From the NCBI GenBank assembly GCA_036985855.1, contig BTQL01000014.1, positions 1-43,078 of the forward strand: a stretch of DNA of 43,078 bases, read 5' to 3'. Made by a program: the position numbers and the translations under genes. This stretch comes from B3-G11 sp036985855. Its GTDB lineage: Bacteria; Actinomycetota; Acidimicrobiia; Spongiisociales; UBA5794. Shown in pieces: positions 31,531-40,626 of this stretch (position 1 is its first letter; every line of letters begins with the position of its first letter). The notes under the pieces were generated by a model. That model worked only from the letters and a program-made list of their open reading frames with translations, was not told the DNA's origin and ran no database searches.

Positions 31531-32856
31531 ATGAAGATCCGAAGCGGAAGAGTCAGATGGCTCGTCCTCGTTGCTGCCATGATGCTGGTTGTCGCGGCAT
31601 GTTCGAGCAGCGGAAGCACGGACACAACAGCCGCTCCAGGAGGCGGCGGTGATGCCGGCGGACTGTCTGGGACGGTCCGTGTTTGGACCCATCAGAACGG
31701 TGCGTTCAACGACGGGCTCAAAGCGCTCGCCGATGGTTTCATGGCTGAGAATTCCGGTGTGACCATCGAGTTCGAGACGTTCGACTACGACACGTACATC
31801 CAGACCCTCCAGACGGCACTGCCTGCCGGAACGGAAGCCGATGTGCTCCAGATGTTCGGAACGTGGACCTGCTCGTACGCGAGCAATCTGGCAAGTGTGC
31901 CGTCCGGTGTTGCATCTCTCGACGATGCACGCAGTAAGTTCTTCGGAGCACCGATCGAGGGTTACGTTTGTGACGATGCCCTGTATGGGTTCCCTCAGGA
32001 GTTCAATATCGAATACGGCGCCACGCTGTTCAACAATGCAACAGCGGCAGAGGCCGGTGTGTCGGGCGAGTGGGACTCCTGGGATGAGTTTGTGACCCAA
32101 GCTCAGGCTATGACGGAGACGGTGGATGGGAACATGCTCCGTGCCGGTTACAACTTCACTGCATCCGATGCCATCCCCTACACGTTCTATTCGAACATTC
32201 TTCAGGCTGGTGGCAGCTTCCTAGGTGACGACGGATTCACGATCGACACACCAGAAGGCAGGCAGGCACTCGAGCTCATGGTGTCGTGGGTTGATGCAGG
32301 TATCGTTGATCCCGTGCTCTTCAACGATGAGTCGAACTGGGTCGGAGACAGCTTCTTCGAGGAATCCAGTGCAATGGGTCTTGTTGGGCCGTGGGTAGTT
32401 CCTGAATACGAGAGTGACTTCCCGGATGTCGCCGCCGTGACGGAGTACCGGCTGTTGCCTACGCTCGCGGGCTCGCCAGACTTCGTAGCCGACTCGGGAT
32501 GGGGTCTCACCGTGTCGAAGAGCTCTGAGGTCCAGGACGCTGCATGGGCATTTGTCGCGTACGTGACCTTGAATGCTGAGAATGCTGCGGAGTGGAACAG
32601 CGCATCGGGTACCTTGCCCGCGTTGAAGTCGAACGCCGAAGGTGCAGCGAAGGACGCACTCGTCGCGGACTTCCCCCACTTCGAACCGTTCTTCGATCTC
32701 CTCCAGTACGGTCAGTATGTCGGTCACATGCCTGATCGCGATCTCGTGTGGTATGACATCACCTATCCGCACATTCTCAATGTGTTGCAAGGAAACGAGT
32801 CTATAGATGATGCCCTTGCGGGTATGGAGAAGGAAGCGAACGAAACATTCGGATAG
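31531..32856 (+). CDS. ABC transporter sugar-binding lipoprotein
   Basis: The 441-aa protein is a cluster-1 (MalE/UgpB-type) solute-binding protein. It has a basic N-terminus, a hydrophobic signal and lipobox V-V-A-A-C with Cys24, a Gly/Thr-rich spacer, then V-R-V-W-T-H-Q-N and the two-lobe fold with L-Y-G-F-P-Q-E and the W-A-F-V-A-Y-V segment in the hinge-distal lobe. It captures a sugar or oligosaccharide outside the cell for the two permeases that follow. GAAGGAGAAA precedes the ATG at 31531. No ATPase gene is in the window, so a shared MsiK-type ATPase encoded elsewhere is likely. Confidence 0.93.
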   Translation: MKIRSGRVRWLVLVAAMMLVVAACSSSGSTDTTAAPGGGGDAGGLSGTVRVWTHQNGAFNDGLKALADGFMAENSGVTIEFETFDYDTYIQTLQTALPAGTEADVLQMFGTWTCSYASNLASVPSGVASLDDARSKFFGAPIEGYVCDDALYGFPQEFNIEYGATLFNNATAAEAGVSGEWDSWDEFVTQAQAMTETVDGNMLRAGYNFTASDAIPYTFYSNILQAGGSFLGDDGFTIDTPEGRQALELMVSWVDAGIVDPVLFNDESNWVGDSFFEESSAMGLVGPWVVPEYESDFPDVAAVTEYRLLPTLAGSPDFVADSGWGLTVSKSSEVQDAAWAFVAYVTLNAENAAEWNSASGTLPALKSNAEGAAKDALVADFPHFEPFFDLLQYGQYVGHMPDRDLVWYDITYPHILNVLQGNESIDDALAGMEKEANETFG

Positions 32857-32871
32857 ATCAGCGATAGTGAT

Positions 32872-32898
32872 CGGGGGCCGGTTCTGAGCCGGCCCCCG
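32872..32898 (+). terminator. Hairpin between binding protein and first permease gene
   Basis: CGGGGGCCGG (32872-32881) and CCGGCCCCCG (32889-32898) are exact reverse complements around a 7-nt loop, a very stable 10-bp G-C stem 16 bp after the binding-protein stop. No T-run follows. Such structures commonly stabilise the upstream mRNA end or cause partial termination so that the binding protein is made in excess over the permeases. Confidence 0.75.
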
Positions 32899-32915
32899 TG
32901 ATGCAAAGGGACGCA

Positions 32916-33947
32916 ATGTCTGTCACGATCAGCCCTCCAGAACAGGACGACTTGCCCGAGTTGCAGCCCCCGAAGGGGAAGCGCTTCTTCGGGGGCCGAG
33001 AGGGCGCACAGAAGAAGTTCGTCGCTGGCGTGATGAGCCCTGTGATCGCATATATGTTGTTGTGGGGTTTGATCCCCCTCGTTTGGGCCTTCGCTCTCGG
33101 GTTCTTCTTGTACTCGGCCCGCCGCGCTGGAGGTCCATTCCTCGGACTCGGTGGAGACAACCCGTTTGTCGGGCTGGACCACTACAAGGCGATGCTTGAT
33201 TTCTCACCCGATGCATCGCTGAACGTTCGGCAGTTCCATATCGCAGTGAAGGTGACCCTGTTGTTCGCCTTTATCGTCGTCCCGCTCAACCTGGCCATCA
33301 CGCTGCCGCTTGCCGCGATGATCGAATCGGTGCATAACCGGGTGAAACCCTTCTTCCGTTCGATCTTCTTCATCCCTGTGCTCACGTCAGCCGTTGGCGT
33401 CGCGATCATCTGGGGATTCGTTCTGCACCCGCAGCGTGGACTATTGAACGCCCTTCTTTCGAAGATCACAGGACGCCTCGTTGTCATATCGTGGACTACG
33501 GACCCGAACCTCGTCGTGATCGGTATTCCCGTGGCGCTGTTCGCGATCATCGTCGCCTACCTGTGGCAGGACATCGGGTACAACCTCGTCATATTCATCG
33601 CTGCGCTCCAGGCGATCCCTGATTCGGTCAAAGATGCTGCGCTCATCGACGGTGCTTCCGCCTGGCAGACGTTCAGATACATCACATTGCCGCTGCTCAA
33701 ACCGACCATCTTGCTCGCGTCCGTACTCACGATGATCTCCGCGTTCCAAGTATTCGATCTCTTCCAGGTCATGACCGCGGGCGGTCCCCAAGATCAAACC
33801 AGGGCCTTGTCTCTCGACATCTACGAGACCGCGTTCCGATTCCAACGTATGGGTTGGTCCGCAGCGGTATCGGTCGTGCTGTTCGCGATCGTGCTCGTTA
33901 TCTCGCTCGTTCAGACGCGGATGCTCAAATCGAATTGGGAATACTGA
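32916..33947 (+). CDS. ABC transporter permease (MalF/UgpA type)
   Basis: The 343-aa integral membrane protein has a polar ~40-residue cytoplasmic N-terminus, then about six membrane segments. The EAA loop that docks the ATPase reads D-A-A-L-I-D-G-A-S-A-W-Q-T-F-R-Y-I-T-L-P near residues 245-264. An unusual P-F-L-G-L-G-G-D-N-P-F-V-G-L-D-H-Y loop after TM1 is typical of sugar permeases. ATG at 32916 was chosen for AAAGGG five bases upstream; ATG 32901 and GTG 32898 lie in the hairpin arm or at its edge. It is followed one base later by its partner permease. Confidence 0.93.
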   Translation: MSVTISPPEQDDLPELQPPKGKRFFGGREGAQKKFVAGVMSPVIAYMLLWGLIPLVWAFALGFFLYSARRAGGPFLGLGGDNPFVGLDHYKAMLDFSPDASLNVRQFHIAVKVTLLFAFIVVPLNLAITLPLAAMIESVHNRVKPFFRSIFFIPVLTSAVGVAIIWGFVLHPQRGLLNALLSKITGRLVVISWTTDPNLVVIGIPVALFAIIVAYLWQDIGYNLVIFIAALQAIPDSVKDAALIDGASAWQTFRYITLPLLKPTILLASVLTMISAFQVFDLFQVMTAGGPQDQTRALSLDIYETAFRFQRMGWSAAVSVVLFAIVLVISLVQTRMLKSNWEY

Positions 33948-33948
33948 C

Positions 33949-34842
33949 ATGACCGGTCACGGAGAGCGCACGAAGGTCCAGAGGCGGGCACAGCGCGAGC
34001 GTCGATACGCCGGGCAGCGCAAGCAGACCGTCAGCCGGGCCACGCTCTACATAATCCTCGCGTTTGCCGGTATCGTGGCCATGATCCCGTTCGTGTGGAT
34101 GATCCTCGGCTCGTTCAAGACCGGTGCCGAGATCCGGCAGATACCGCCAACCTTCTGGCCGGAGAATCCAACGCTTGACAACTTTCGCACGATTCTGAAC
34201 GACCCGGATCTACCTCTGCTCCTGTTCTATCGCAACTCGATGTTCATTGCGATCATGAACGTATTTTCCGTGCTGTTCGTCGGCTCCCTACTCGGCTACA
34301 TCTTCGCCAAATTCCGTTTCAAGGGAAGAGACATCGTCTTCTGGTACATACTCGCCACGATGATGATTCCGGCACAGCTCACGATGATCCCCGGCTTCCT
34401 GTTGCTCGCCGAATTCGGGCTGCTCAACAACCTTTGGGGTCTCATCGTCCCTTCCGCTGTTGACGCGTTCGCGATTTTCCTCATGAGACAGTTCATCATA
34501 TCGGTACCCGACAGCCTCATCCAGGCAGCTCGGGTGGACGGTGCCTCTGAATTCCGCATCTACTGGCAGATAGTTCTCCCTCAGATAAAGCCAGCTCTCG
34601 CCACGCTCGGGTTGCTTACATTCATGTTCAACTGGAACGCGTATCTGTGGCCGTTGATCGTGTTGACCGAGCAGTCGAAGCGCACTCTGCCGATCATCCT
34701 GACGTGGTATTCCACGCAGAATTCCAGCCAGCTTCAGCTGGTGATGGCCGCCTCCGTGCTGATGGTGATACCTGTGCTGATCATCTTTGCGATATCGCAA
34801 CGTTGGATCGTGAAGGGTCTAACGCTCACAGGGTTGAAGTGA
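33949..34842 (+). CDS. ABC transporter permease (MalG/UgpE type)
   Basis: The 297-aa protein pairs with the preceding permease. It has a basic N-terminal ~28 residues, six predicted membrane segments, the periplasmic S-F-K-T-G-A-E-I-R and F-W-P-E-N-P-T-L-D-N-F block characteristic of this subfamily, and the EAA loop Q-A-A-R-V-D-G-A-S-E-F-R-I-Y-W-Q-I-V-L-P at about residues 187-206. The C-terminus ends V-K-G-L-T-L-T-G-L-K, usual for MalG-type subunits. It is 1 bp after the first permease and 2 bp before the GH114-like gene. Confidence 0.94.
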   Translation: MTGHGERTKVQRRAQRERRYAGQRKQTVSRATLYIILAFAGIVAMIPFVWMILGSFKTGAEIRQIPPTFWPENPTLDNFRTILNDPDLPLLLFYRNSMFIAIMNVFSVLFVGSLLGYIFAKFRFKGRDIVFWYILATMMIPAQLTMIPGFLLLAEFGLLNNLWGLIVPSAVDAFAIFLMRQFIISVPDSLIQAARVDGASEFRIYWQIVLPQIKPALATLGLLTFMFNWNAYLWPLIVLTEQSKRTLPIILTWYSTQNSSQLQLVMAASVLMVIPVLIIFAISQRWIVKGLTLTGLK

Positions 34843-34844
34843 CG

Positions 34845-35804
34845 ATGTTCCGTTCCGTCGCCATAGGGGCTGTGGCATTTGCGCTGTTTGGCCTGGCCGG
34901 TTGTTCGTCGAATACAGGTAATGCGGTGTCAGAAGAATCATGGGATGTCGGAAACTTCCTCTACCAACTCCAGCGAGCAAACGCGGTGCGAATCGGTGAG
35001 ACTGAATTCGATCTCGTCGTCACCACGATCGATGTAGCCGGAAGCTCCCCAGAAACGGTGCCTGCGCTCAAGACAAGCCCCGGCGGGGAAAAGACGGTTC
35101 TCGCGTACATGTCGATCGGTCAGGCGGAGGACTACCGGTTCTACTGGGACGCTGCGTGGAAGCAGAATCCGCCATCGTGGCTTGATGAAGGCGACGAGAA
35201 TTGGCGTGGCGACTACTGGGTGCGGTACTGGGAGCCCGGCTGGCAGCATATCATTTTCGGGACACCGGAAAGCTATCTCGATAAGATCATCGGGCTCGGA
35301 TTCGACGGTGTCTATCTCGACCGTGTCGACACATACCAGTTCTACGAGGAGCGCGACGGGCGAACGACCGCTGCTCAGGAGATGGTCGAATTCATTCTCG
35401 CGTTCACCGACTACGCAAGACAGATGAGGCCCGGGTTCGGTGTATTCCCTCAGAATGCCGAGGAACTTGGGCTGATTTTTCCCGAGTACCTCGAGGAGAT
35501 GACCGGCGTCGGGATCGAGGACCTCTATTACGGCGGTATACGTGACCATGAGCCGACTCCGGCGGCCTGGACCGATGAACGCGAAGCAGTTCTTGCGACG
35601 TGGGTGGAAGCAGGGAAGCTCGTGTTGACCATCGACTACTCATCCAAACCCGACCAGATCTCGGATGCGTATGCCCGCTCGATCGGGAACGGATTCGTGC
35701 CGTACGTGACAGACCGTTCGCTCGGCCGCATCCGCATCAACCCTGGATTCGAGCCCTCTCGCTCTCTCGATGAATACGTCTACACAGAAGGGGACTCAGA
35801 ATGA
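34845..35804 (+). CDS. GH114-like (endo-alpha-1,4-polygalactosaminidase family) lipoprotein
   Basis: The 319-aa exported protein has a signal ending L-F-G-L-A-G-C with Cys20 as lipid anchor. The mature part is a TIM-barrel of the TM1410/GH114 type: T-V-L-A-Y-M-S-I-G-Q-A-E-D-Y-R near residue 85, G-F-D-G-V-Y-L-D-R-V-D near residue 149, then F-P-Q-N-A-E-E-L and L-V-L-T-I-D-Y-S. The D-G-V-Y-L-D-R-V-D strand end carries the acidic pair expected to be catalytic. Family members cut alpha-1,4-linked galactosamine polymers, though many are uncharacterised. It lies between the importer and a GH4 enzyme, suggesting surface cleavage before uptake. Confidence 0.85.
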   Translation: MFRSVAIGAVAFALFGLAGCSSNTGNAVSEESWDVGNFLYQLQRANAVRIGETEFDLVVTTIDVAGSSPETVPALKTSPGGEKTVLAYMSIGQAEDYRFYWDAAWKQNPPSWLDEGDENWRGDYWVRYWEPGWQHIIFGTPESYLDKIIGLGFDGVYLDRVDTYQFYEERDGRTTAAQEMVEFILAFTDYARQMRPGFGVFPQNAEELGLIFPEYLEEMTGVGIEDLYYGGIRDHEPTPAAWTDEREAVLATWVEAGKLVLTIDYSSKPDQISDAYARSIGNGFVPYVTDRSLGRIRINPGFEPSRSLDEYVYTEGDSE

Positions 35805-37108
35805 AAACCGTAACCATCATCGGAGCCGGAAGCACCGTTTTCGCGGGCGAGCTCGTAACGGACTTCTTGCTTGTCGATGCCATCGAGAGCGGCGAGTTCA
35901 GGCTCGTCGACATCGACGGAGAACGTCTCTCCCTTGCCCACCGATTTGTCGAGTACCTCATCGAACGAAGTGGCAAGTCCTGGACGGTCGCGTCGAGCAC
36001 GGACCGTGCCGAGCTGCTCTCGGGCAGCGATGTTGTCATCAACACGATCGAGGTAGGCGGACTCGCCACGGTCGGATTCGACTACGACATTGCGATGAAA
36101 TACGGCGTCGACCAGTGCATCGGGGACACGATCGGTCCCGGCGGTCTCTTCAAGTCTCTGCGGACGATCCCGTCGTGGCTTGACATCCTTCGTGACATCG
36201 AGCGACTTGCTCCTGAGGCGTTGGTGTTCAACCACACGAACCCGATGTCCATGACCGTGCTCGCGGCATCGCGGGTGGCTGACATTCCTGTCTATGGCAT
36301 GTGCCATTCTGTTCACAACACGATCGAGAGCATCGCGCGGTATCTTGAGGTCGATGGAGAGCGCCTGACGTTCGAGTCCGCCGGCGTCAACCATCTCGCG
36401 TGGATAACCGAATTGTACCTCGACGGCGTCGACGCCTACCCGTTGCTACGAGAGAGGGGACGCCTCCCTGAGGTTTGGGAGGAGGATCCGGTCCGCCTCG
36501 AGCTGATGTACGAACTCGGTGCTTTTCCAACCGAGTCAAGTGGCCATGTCTCTGAGTATCTGCCCTACTTCCGTTCCCAGCGGAACAATCTCCAGCGCTT
36601 CGCTCGGGCCGAGTACAAAGGCGAATCTGGCTATTACGCGCACAACTGGCCAACCTGGCGTCGCGAAAACGACGAGCATCTCTCAAAGGTCCTTGCAGGC
36701 GAAGAAGAGTATGAACTCGAGCGCAGCGGCGAATACCCATCTCACGTCGTAGAAGCGATGATTACGGGGAAACCGAGGTCCGTGTACGTCAACATCCCGA
36801 ACGACGGTTGGATCGACAACCTCCCACGGGCTGGAGTGATAGAGGTCGAAGCGATCGCGGATGCGAACGGTATTCACCCTCAGCCATTCGGTTCCCTGCC
36901 GCCTCAGCTTGCCTCACTCGATCGCAGACACATCGAGTTCCACGACCTTGCGGTAACAGCGATCATCGAGGAGGACAGGGAGGCGGCGGTCCATGCACTC
37001 ATGATCGACCCGCTGACATCCGCAGTGTGTGTCCCGAGTGATATCAGAGCAATGTTCGATGAGATGGTCGAGGCTCAACGTGACTACCTACCAGACTTCC
37101 TTTCCTGA
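35801..37108 (+). CDS. Glycoside hydrolase family 4, alpha-galactosidase-like
   Basis: GH4 enzymes cleave glycosides by an NAD- and Mn-dependent redox-elimination mechanism in the cytosol. The 435-aa protein has the Rossmann start T-I-I-G-A-G-S-T-V-F, F-N-H-T-N-P-M-S near residue 145, the metal-ligand motif M-C-H-S-V-H with Cys168, and G-V-N-H-L-A-W with His198. In this family the residues after the metal Cys track substrate; C-H-S-V goes with alpha-galactosidases, from memory. An intracellular alpha-galacto-configured oligosaccharide is thus the probable substrate. It overlaps the GH114-like gene by ATGA and the following membrane-protein gene by 29 bp. Confidence 0.92.
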   Translation: MKTVTIIGAGSTVFAGELVTDFLLVDAIESGEFRLVDIDGERLSLAHRFVEYLIERSGKSWTVASSTDRAELLSGSDVVINTIEVGGLATVGFDYDIAMKYGVDQCIGDTIGPGGLFKSLRTIPSWLDILRDIERLAPEALVFNHTNPMSMTVLAASRVADIPVYGMCHSVHNTIESIARYLEVDGERLTFESAGVNHLAWITELYLDGVDAYPLLRERGRLPEVWEEDPVRLELMYELGAFPTESSGHVSEYLPYFRSQRNNLQRFARAEYKGESGYYAHNWPTWRRENDEHLSKVLAGEEEYELERSGEYPSHVVEAMITGKPRSVYVNIPNDGWIDNLPRAGVIEVEAIADANGIHPQPFGSLPPQLASLDRRHIEFHDLAVTAIIEEDREAAVHALMIDPLTSAVCVPSDIRAMFDEMVEAQRDYLPDFLS

Positions 37109-38729
37109 AGCGCCACCCGTCGAGGTAACTGATCACAGGAAGGTCGATCTCGACCGCTGGGACGTGATCGTCGCGTCCGTTGTCGGTGTGATCGTGTTTC
37201 TCCTCTACCTGCGGACGATCGCACCGGGGTTACTCGTGGACGACAGCGGCGAGTTCCAGACGATGACCCGACTGCTCGGCCACACACATCCGACCGGGTA
37301 CGAGGTGTACACCGTTTTGGGACGAGTTTTCTCCACCGTCCCGATCGGTGATTTTGCGACGAGGGTCAGCGCGTTCTCCGCGTTCATGGGTGGCGTTGCT
37401 GCGGGAATCGTCTATGTCATATCTCGTCTCCTTCGCTCACCGAAGGTTGTGGCCGCTATCCCTGCACTGGCGTTCGCGGCGGCGCCGACGGTGTGGTCCC
37501 AGGGAGTCATCGCTGAGGTGTATACGCCGGCGGCAGCGTTTGCGGGAGCGATAATCGGCTCTCTGCTCCTGTGGCAGCGGTCCGGAGCGCGCCGATGGTT
37601 GATAGCCGCAGGGATCGCCGGAGGCCTGAGCCTCGGAGTCCACTTTTCGATCGGGCTGTACCTACCGGCGATAATCGTGTTCGTCGTTCTTGTCGCTTGG
37701 TCGAAACCCGAGGGGCCGTTCTCTCGAAAAGCCCTCCGAAACACCTGGCTGCCTGCGATTGGCGGCGCGGTGGCCGGCATTCTCGTGGCGGTCCTCGTTT
37801 TTGTCGCCGTCGACCTGATCAACCCTCCTGCTCAGTACTTCGACGCCGTCGTTGCTCCCTCCGAATCGGCATGGGATCTCGCGCCGGGCCAGATCGACAC
37901 TGTATTCGAGCGTCTCAGATTCGACTGGACGGCGAAGCAGTTCACGGGACTGATGTTCACCCAGGAGGGCCTCATGGGTGAACGGTGGGATTCGTTCACG
38001 TCCTCAGTGTCGACCGAGATCGCGCTGCCGCTGCTCCTGTCTGCCGTGGTGGGCACACTGTGGCTGGCGTGGCGAAATTTCAAGGCAGCCGCATTGTTGT
38101 TCGTGGCGCTCGCCGTCCAGCTCGTGTACGCCTTCAACTATGACATTGGCGACATGATCTACGTGTTCTACATACCCGCGTACATGCTCCTTGCGATTCT
38201 CGCCGGTGCAGGACTCGCCGCGATCACCGACGGGCTCGGCCGGATTCCGGATCTCCCCGAGCGTGCGCTGCGCGCACTCCCTATCGCCGTAGGCGCACTG
38301 GCGCTCATCTTCGGGGTGTATCCGACGGCATCCGTGAACAACGAGTACGTGAAACAAGGCACAACGCCGCCCTATGAGTACGAGGCGTATCCGTACAATG
38401 ATTACGTTGCGAGCGCCATGCATCCGATCCTGACTGCGACCATTATCGATCTCCCGCAGAACGCCATCGTGTTCGGCGACTGGGATGATCTCTATCCGAA
38501 GTTCTGGGTCGCCCATGTCGAGCAGGGGCGCACGGACCTCATGTTCCACGAGACGTATCCGGCGGACGACCAGGAGGGCATGGCAGACTCCGCGGTGCGG
38601 TACATCGTGGAGCAGTCGGCGATACGACCGGTGTTCGTACCGGAACGCATTGACGAATTGACCGAGGCAGGGCTGACATATGTGCCAATGCGGGTCGGTC
38701 CGACGAAGATGTTGAAGGTGGTTCCATGA
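37080..38729 (+). CDS. DUF2723-family multi-pass membrane protein (GT-C-like)
   Basis: The 549-aa protein has about ten to twelve membrane segments and the DUF2723/TMEM260 signature near the N-terminus: L-Y-L-R-T-I-A-P-G-L-L, D-D-S-G-E-F-Q-T and G-H-T-H-P-T-G-Y-E-V-Y-T, followed by A-A-P-T-V-W-S-Q-G-V-I-A-E-V-Y-T. The D-S-G-E and H-P-T-G-Y segments lie in the first outer loop, as in GT-C transferases that use lipid-linked sugars. The GTG at 37080 is supported by GAGG six bases upstream. It is strange to find it in a catabolic operon, overlapping a glycosidase and an aldolase gene at both ends. Confidence 0.85.
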   Translation: MTTYQTSFPEAPPVEVTDHRKVDLDRWDVIVASVVGVIVFLLYLRTIAPGLLVDDSGEFQTMTRLLGHTHPTGYEVYTVLGRVFSTVPIGDFATRVSAFSAFMGGVAAGIVYVISRLLRSPKVVAAIPALAFAAAPTVWSQGVIAEVYTPAAAFAGAIIGSLLLWQRSGARRWLIAAGIAGGLSLGVHFSIGLYLPAIIVFVVLVAWSKPEGPFSRKALRNTWLPAIGGAVAGILVAVLVFVAVDLINPPAQYFDAVVAPSESAWDLAPGQIDTVFERLRFDWTAKQFTGLMFTQEGLMGERWDSFTSSVSTEIALPLLLSAVVGTLWLAWRNFKAAALLFVALAVQLVYAFNYDIGDMIYVFYIPAYMLLAILAGAGLAAITDGLGRIPDLPERALRALPIAVGALALIFGVYPTASVNNEYVKQGTTPPYEYEAYPYNDYVASAMHPILTATIIDLPQNAIVFGDWDDLYPKFWVAHVEQGRTDLMFHETYPADDQEGMADSAVRYIVEQSAIRPVFVPERIDELTEAGLTYVPMRVGPTKMLKVVP

Positions 38730-39691
38730 CGGGCCAGAGTATGAGTTACGGCAAGGTTCGCCGACTCCAGCGATGTGCGGACGATGGTGGGCGGTTCACC
38801 ATGCTCGCTGCGGACCAACGCGACAACCTGAGGCGCGCTCTGCATCCCGACGACCCAGAGTCGACGACAGCCGCGGAGTTGACCGAATTCAAGGTGGAAC
38901 TCATGCGATCCCTGTCCGGGGTTGCAAGCGCAGTACTGCTCGACCCGGAGTATGGCGCGGCACAATCCGTTGCCGCGGGAGCTCTGAGCGGATCGACAGG
39001 TCTCATCGTGGCCCTCGAGGCAACCGGATATGCGGAGTCCGCGTTCGATCGGAAGAGCGAGATCCTCCGTGGATGGTCCCCTGAAAAGGCAGAGGCCCTC
39101 GGGGCCGACGCAGCGAAGCTTCTTGTCTACTTCCACCAGGACGCACCGGGTGCACGAGCACAGGTCGAACTCGTCACCGACACGGCTGTCGCCTGCGCAG
39201 ACGTCGACCTGCCGTTCATCGTTGAGCCGCTCTCGTTCTCTCTCACGAGCGAACCTCTCACGAGCAACGAGAAGCGCAGTGTCGTGGTGGAAACAGCGCA
39301 CATGCTTGGTGGCATCGACGGTGTCGACATGCTAAAGATGGAGTTCCCCTCGACTCCCGAAGACGAGGAGAGCTGGGAAGCAGCGTGTGCCGAGCTCGAT
39401 GACGCCAGCTCCGTACCGTGGGTGTTGCTGAGTGCCGGTGTCGAATTCGACACGTTCGTGCGGCAGGCCGGGGTAGCGTGTGCCGCGGGAGCAAGCGGGG
39501 TACTCGCCGGAAGAGCGGTATGGAAGGAGTCGGTCGGTATGGCGCTCGACGAAAGGCGCGCGTTCTATGCCGATACGGGGGCGGAACGACTGGCGAGACT
39601 CACTCAGGTCGTGGAGACATACGCGAAACCGTGGCGGAATCTCTCGACCGATACCGCCGATATTCCGCCGGATTGGTTCAGTGGTGGCTGA
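38726..39691 (+). CDS. Class I tagatose-1,6-bisphosphate aldolase (LacD-like)
   Basis: The 321-aa protein resembles LacD, which splits tagatose-1,6-bisphosphate into dihydroxyacetone phosphate and glyceraldehyde-3-phosphate through a Schiff base. Visible are F-T-M-L-A-A-D-Q-R-D-N-L-R near residue 26, A-V-L-L-D-P-E-Y-G, L-P-F-I-V-E-P-L-S and V-D-M-L-K-M-E-F-P with Lys204 where the Schiff-base Lys of LacD is expected, then W-V-L-L-S-A-G-V and G-V-L-A-G-R-A-V-W. It overlaps both neighbours (ATGA before, kinase start inside its end). ATG at 38741 is an alternative start. Confidence 0.88.
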   Translation: MTGQSMSYGKVRRLQRCADDGGRFTMLAADQRDNLRRALHPDDPESTTAAELTEFKVELMRSLSGVASAVLLDPEYGAAQSVAAGALSGSTGLIVALEATGYAESAFDRKSEILRGWSPEKAEALGADAAKLLVYFHQDAPGARAQVELVTDTAVACADVDLPFIVEPLSFSLTSEPLTSNEKRSVVVETAHMLGGIDGVDMLKMEFPSTPEDEESWEAACAELDDASSVPWVLLSAGVEFDTFVRQAGVACAAGASGVLAGRAVWKESVGMALDERRAFYADTGAERLARLTQVVETYAKPWRNLSTDTADIPPDWFSGG

Positions 39692-40613
39692 ACTCGATCT
39701 GCTCGTCGTAGGGGACCTGAACCCCGATCTCATCCTGAGAGGTGAGGATGTCCGGCCACGTTTCGGCCAGGTCGAGACAATCGTCGATTCCGCCGATCTC
39801 GTCATCGGTGGCTCTGCGGCCATTGCGGCGGTAGCGGCTTGTCGGTTGGGGCTCTCGGTCGGCCTGTGCGCTGTTGTCGGTGACGACCGACGGGGCGAGA
39901 CGATCCGGTCGTTTGTTGAGGCAGAAGGCGTTAATACCGATGCGGTTCGAAGCGATGCGCGTATGCCTACCGGGCTCACCGTCATCCTTGCCGAGCGTGA
40001 CGACAGGGCGATACTGACGTCACTTGGTACCATCGCAGCGCTCACCTCCGGCGATCTTGCAGCCCTCCGGGACGCTCCCGCTCGACATGTGCACATCGCT
40101 TCGTACTACCTGATGTCGGACGCGTATCGATCCGGTCTCGCACAACATCTGAGCCGTTTCCGGAATGCCGGTAGTACGGTTTCGCTCGACACGAACTGGG
40201 ACCCTTCGGAACTCTGGGATCTCGCCGATGTCCTTGCAGAGGTTGACGTCTTTCTCCCGAACGAGGCGGAACTTCGGGCGATCACACGCAAGGAGATGAT
40301 CGAGGAAGCGCTCAGCTCAATGGGCGCACAGGTTCCGACCGTTGCGGTGAAGCTGGGTGTTCGAGGAGGCGCGGTTATCAGTAACGGATCCGTGTCGTCG
40401 GTAGCAGCGGATCGGTCGGGGTACGTCATCGACACAGTGGGCGCCGGTGACAGCTTCGACGCAGGGTTCATTACCGGAGTGTTGAGTGGGCGATCAGCGC
40501 CGGACTCGCTCAGGCTCGCCGTTGCCGTTGGAACACTTTCGACTCGGGGGTCGGGGGGCACCGCGTCCCAGCCAAGCCTCGACGAGGCCGCTGGTCTCGC
40601 TTTCACCACCTAA
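39684..40613 (+). CDS. PfkB-family sugar kinase (probable tagatose-6-phosphate kinase)
   Basis: The 309-aa protein is a ribokinase/PfkB-fold kinase: V-V-G-D-L-N-P-D-L near the start, the G-G-S-A-A-I-A-A-V-A-A-C-R-L-G segment, F-L-P-N-E-A-E-L and the ATP/catalytic motif D-T-V-G-A-G-D-S-F-D-A-G-F with Asp256 as the base. Between an aldolase and a GatZ-like gene it most likely phosphorylates tagatose-6-phosphate, giving the LacD substrate; a direct galactosamine or tagatose kinase is also possible, since no other kinase is in the operon. The GTG start (39684, or 39681) lies inside the lacD stop region. Confidence 0.87.
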   Translation: MAELDLLVVGDLNPDLILRGEDVRPRFGQVETIVDSADLVIGGSAAIAAVAACRLGLSVGLCAVVGDDRRGETIRSFVEAEGVNTDAVRSDARMPTGLTVILAERDDRAILTSLGTIAALTSGDLAALRDAPARHVHIASYYLMSDAYRSGLAQHLSRFRNAGSTVSLDTNWDPSELWDLADVLAEVDVFLPNEAELRAITRKEMIEEALSSMGAQVPTVAVKLGVRGGAVISNGSVSSVAADRSGYVIDTVGAGDSFDAGFITGVLSGRSAPDSLRLAVAVGTLSTRGSGGTASQPSLDEAAGLAFTT

Positions 40614-40626
40614 CCAAGGAGCTCAC

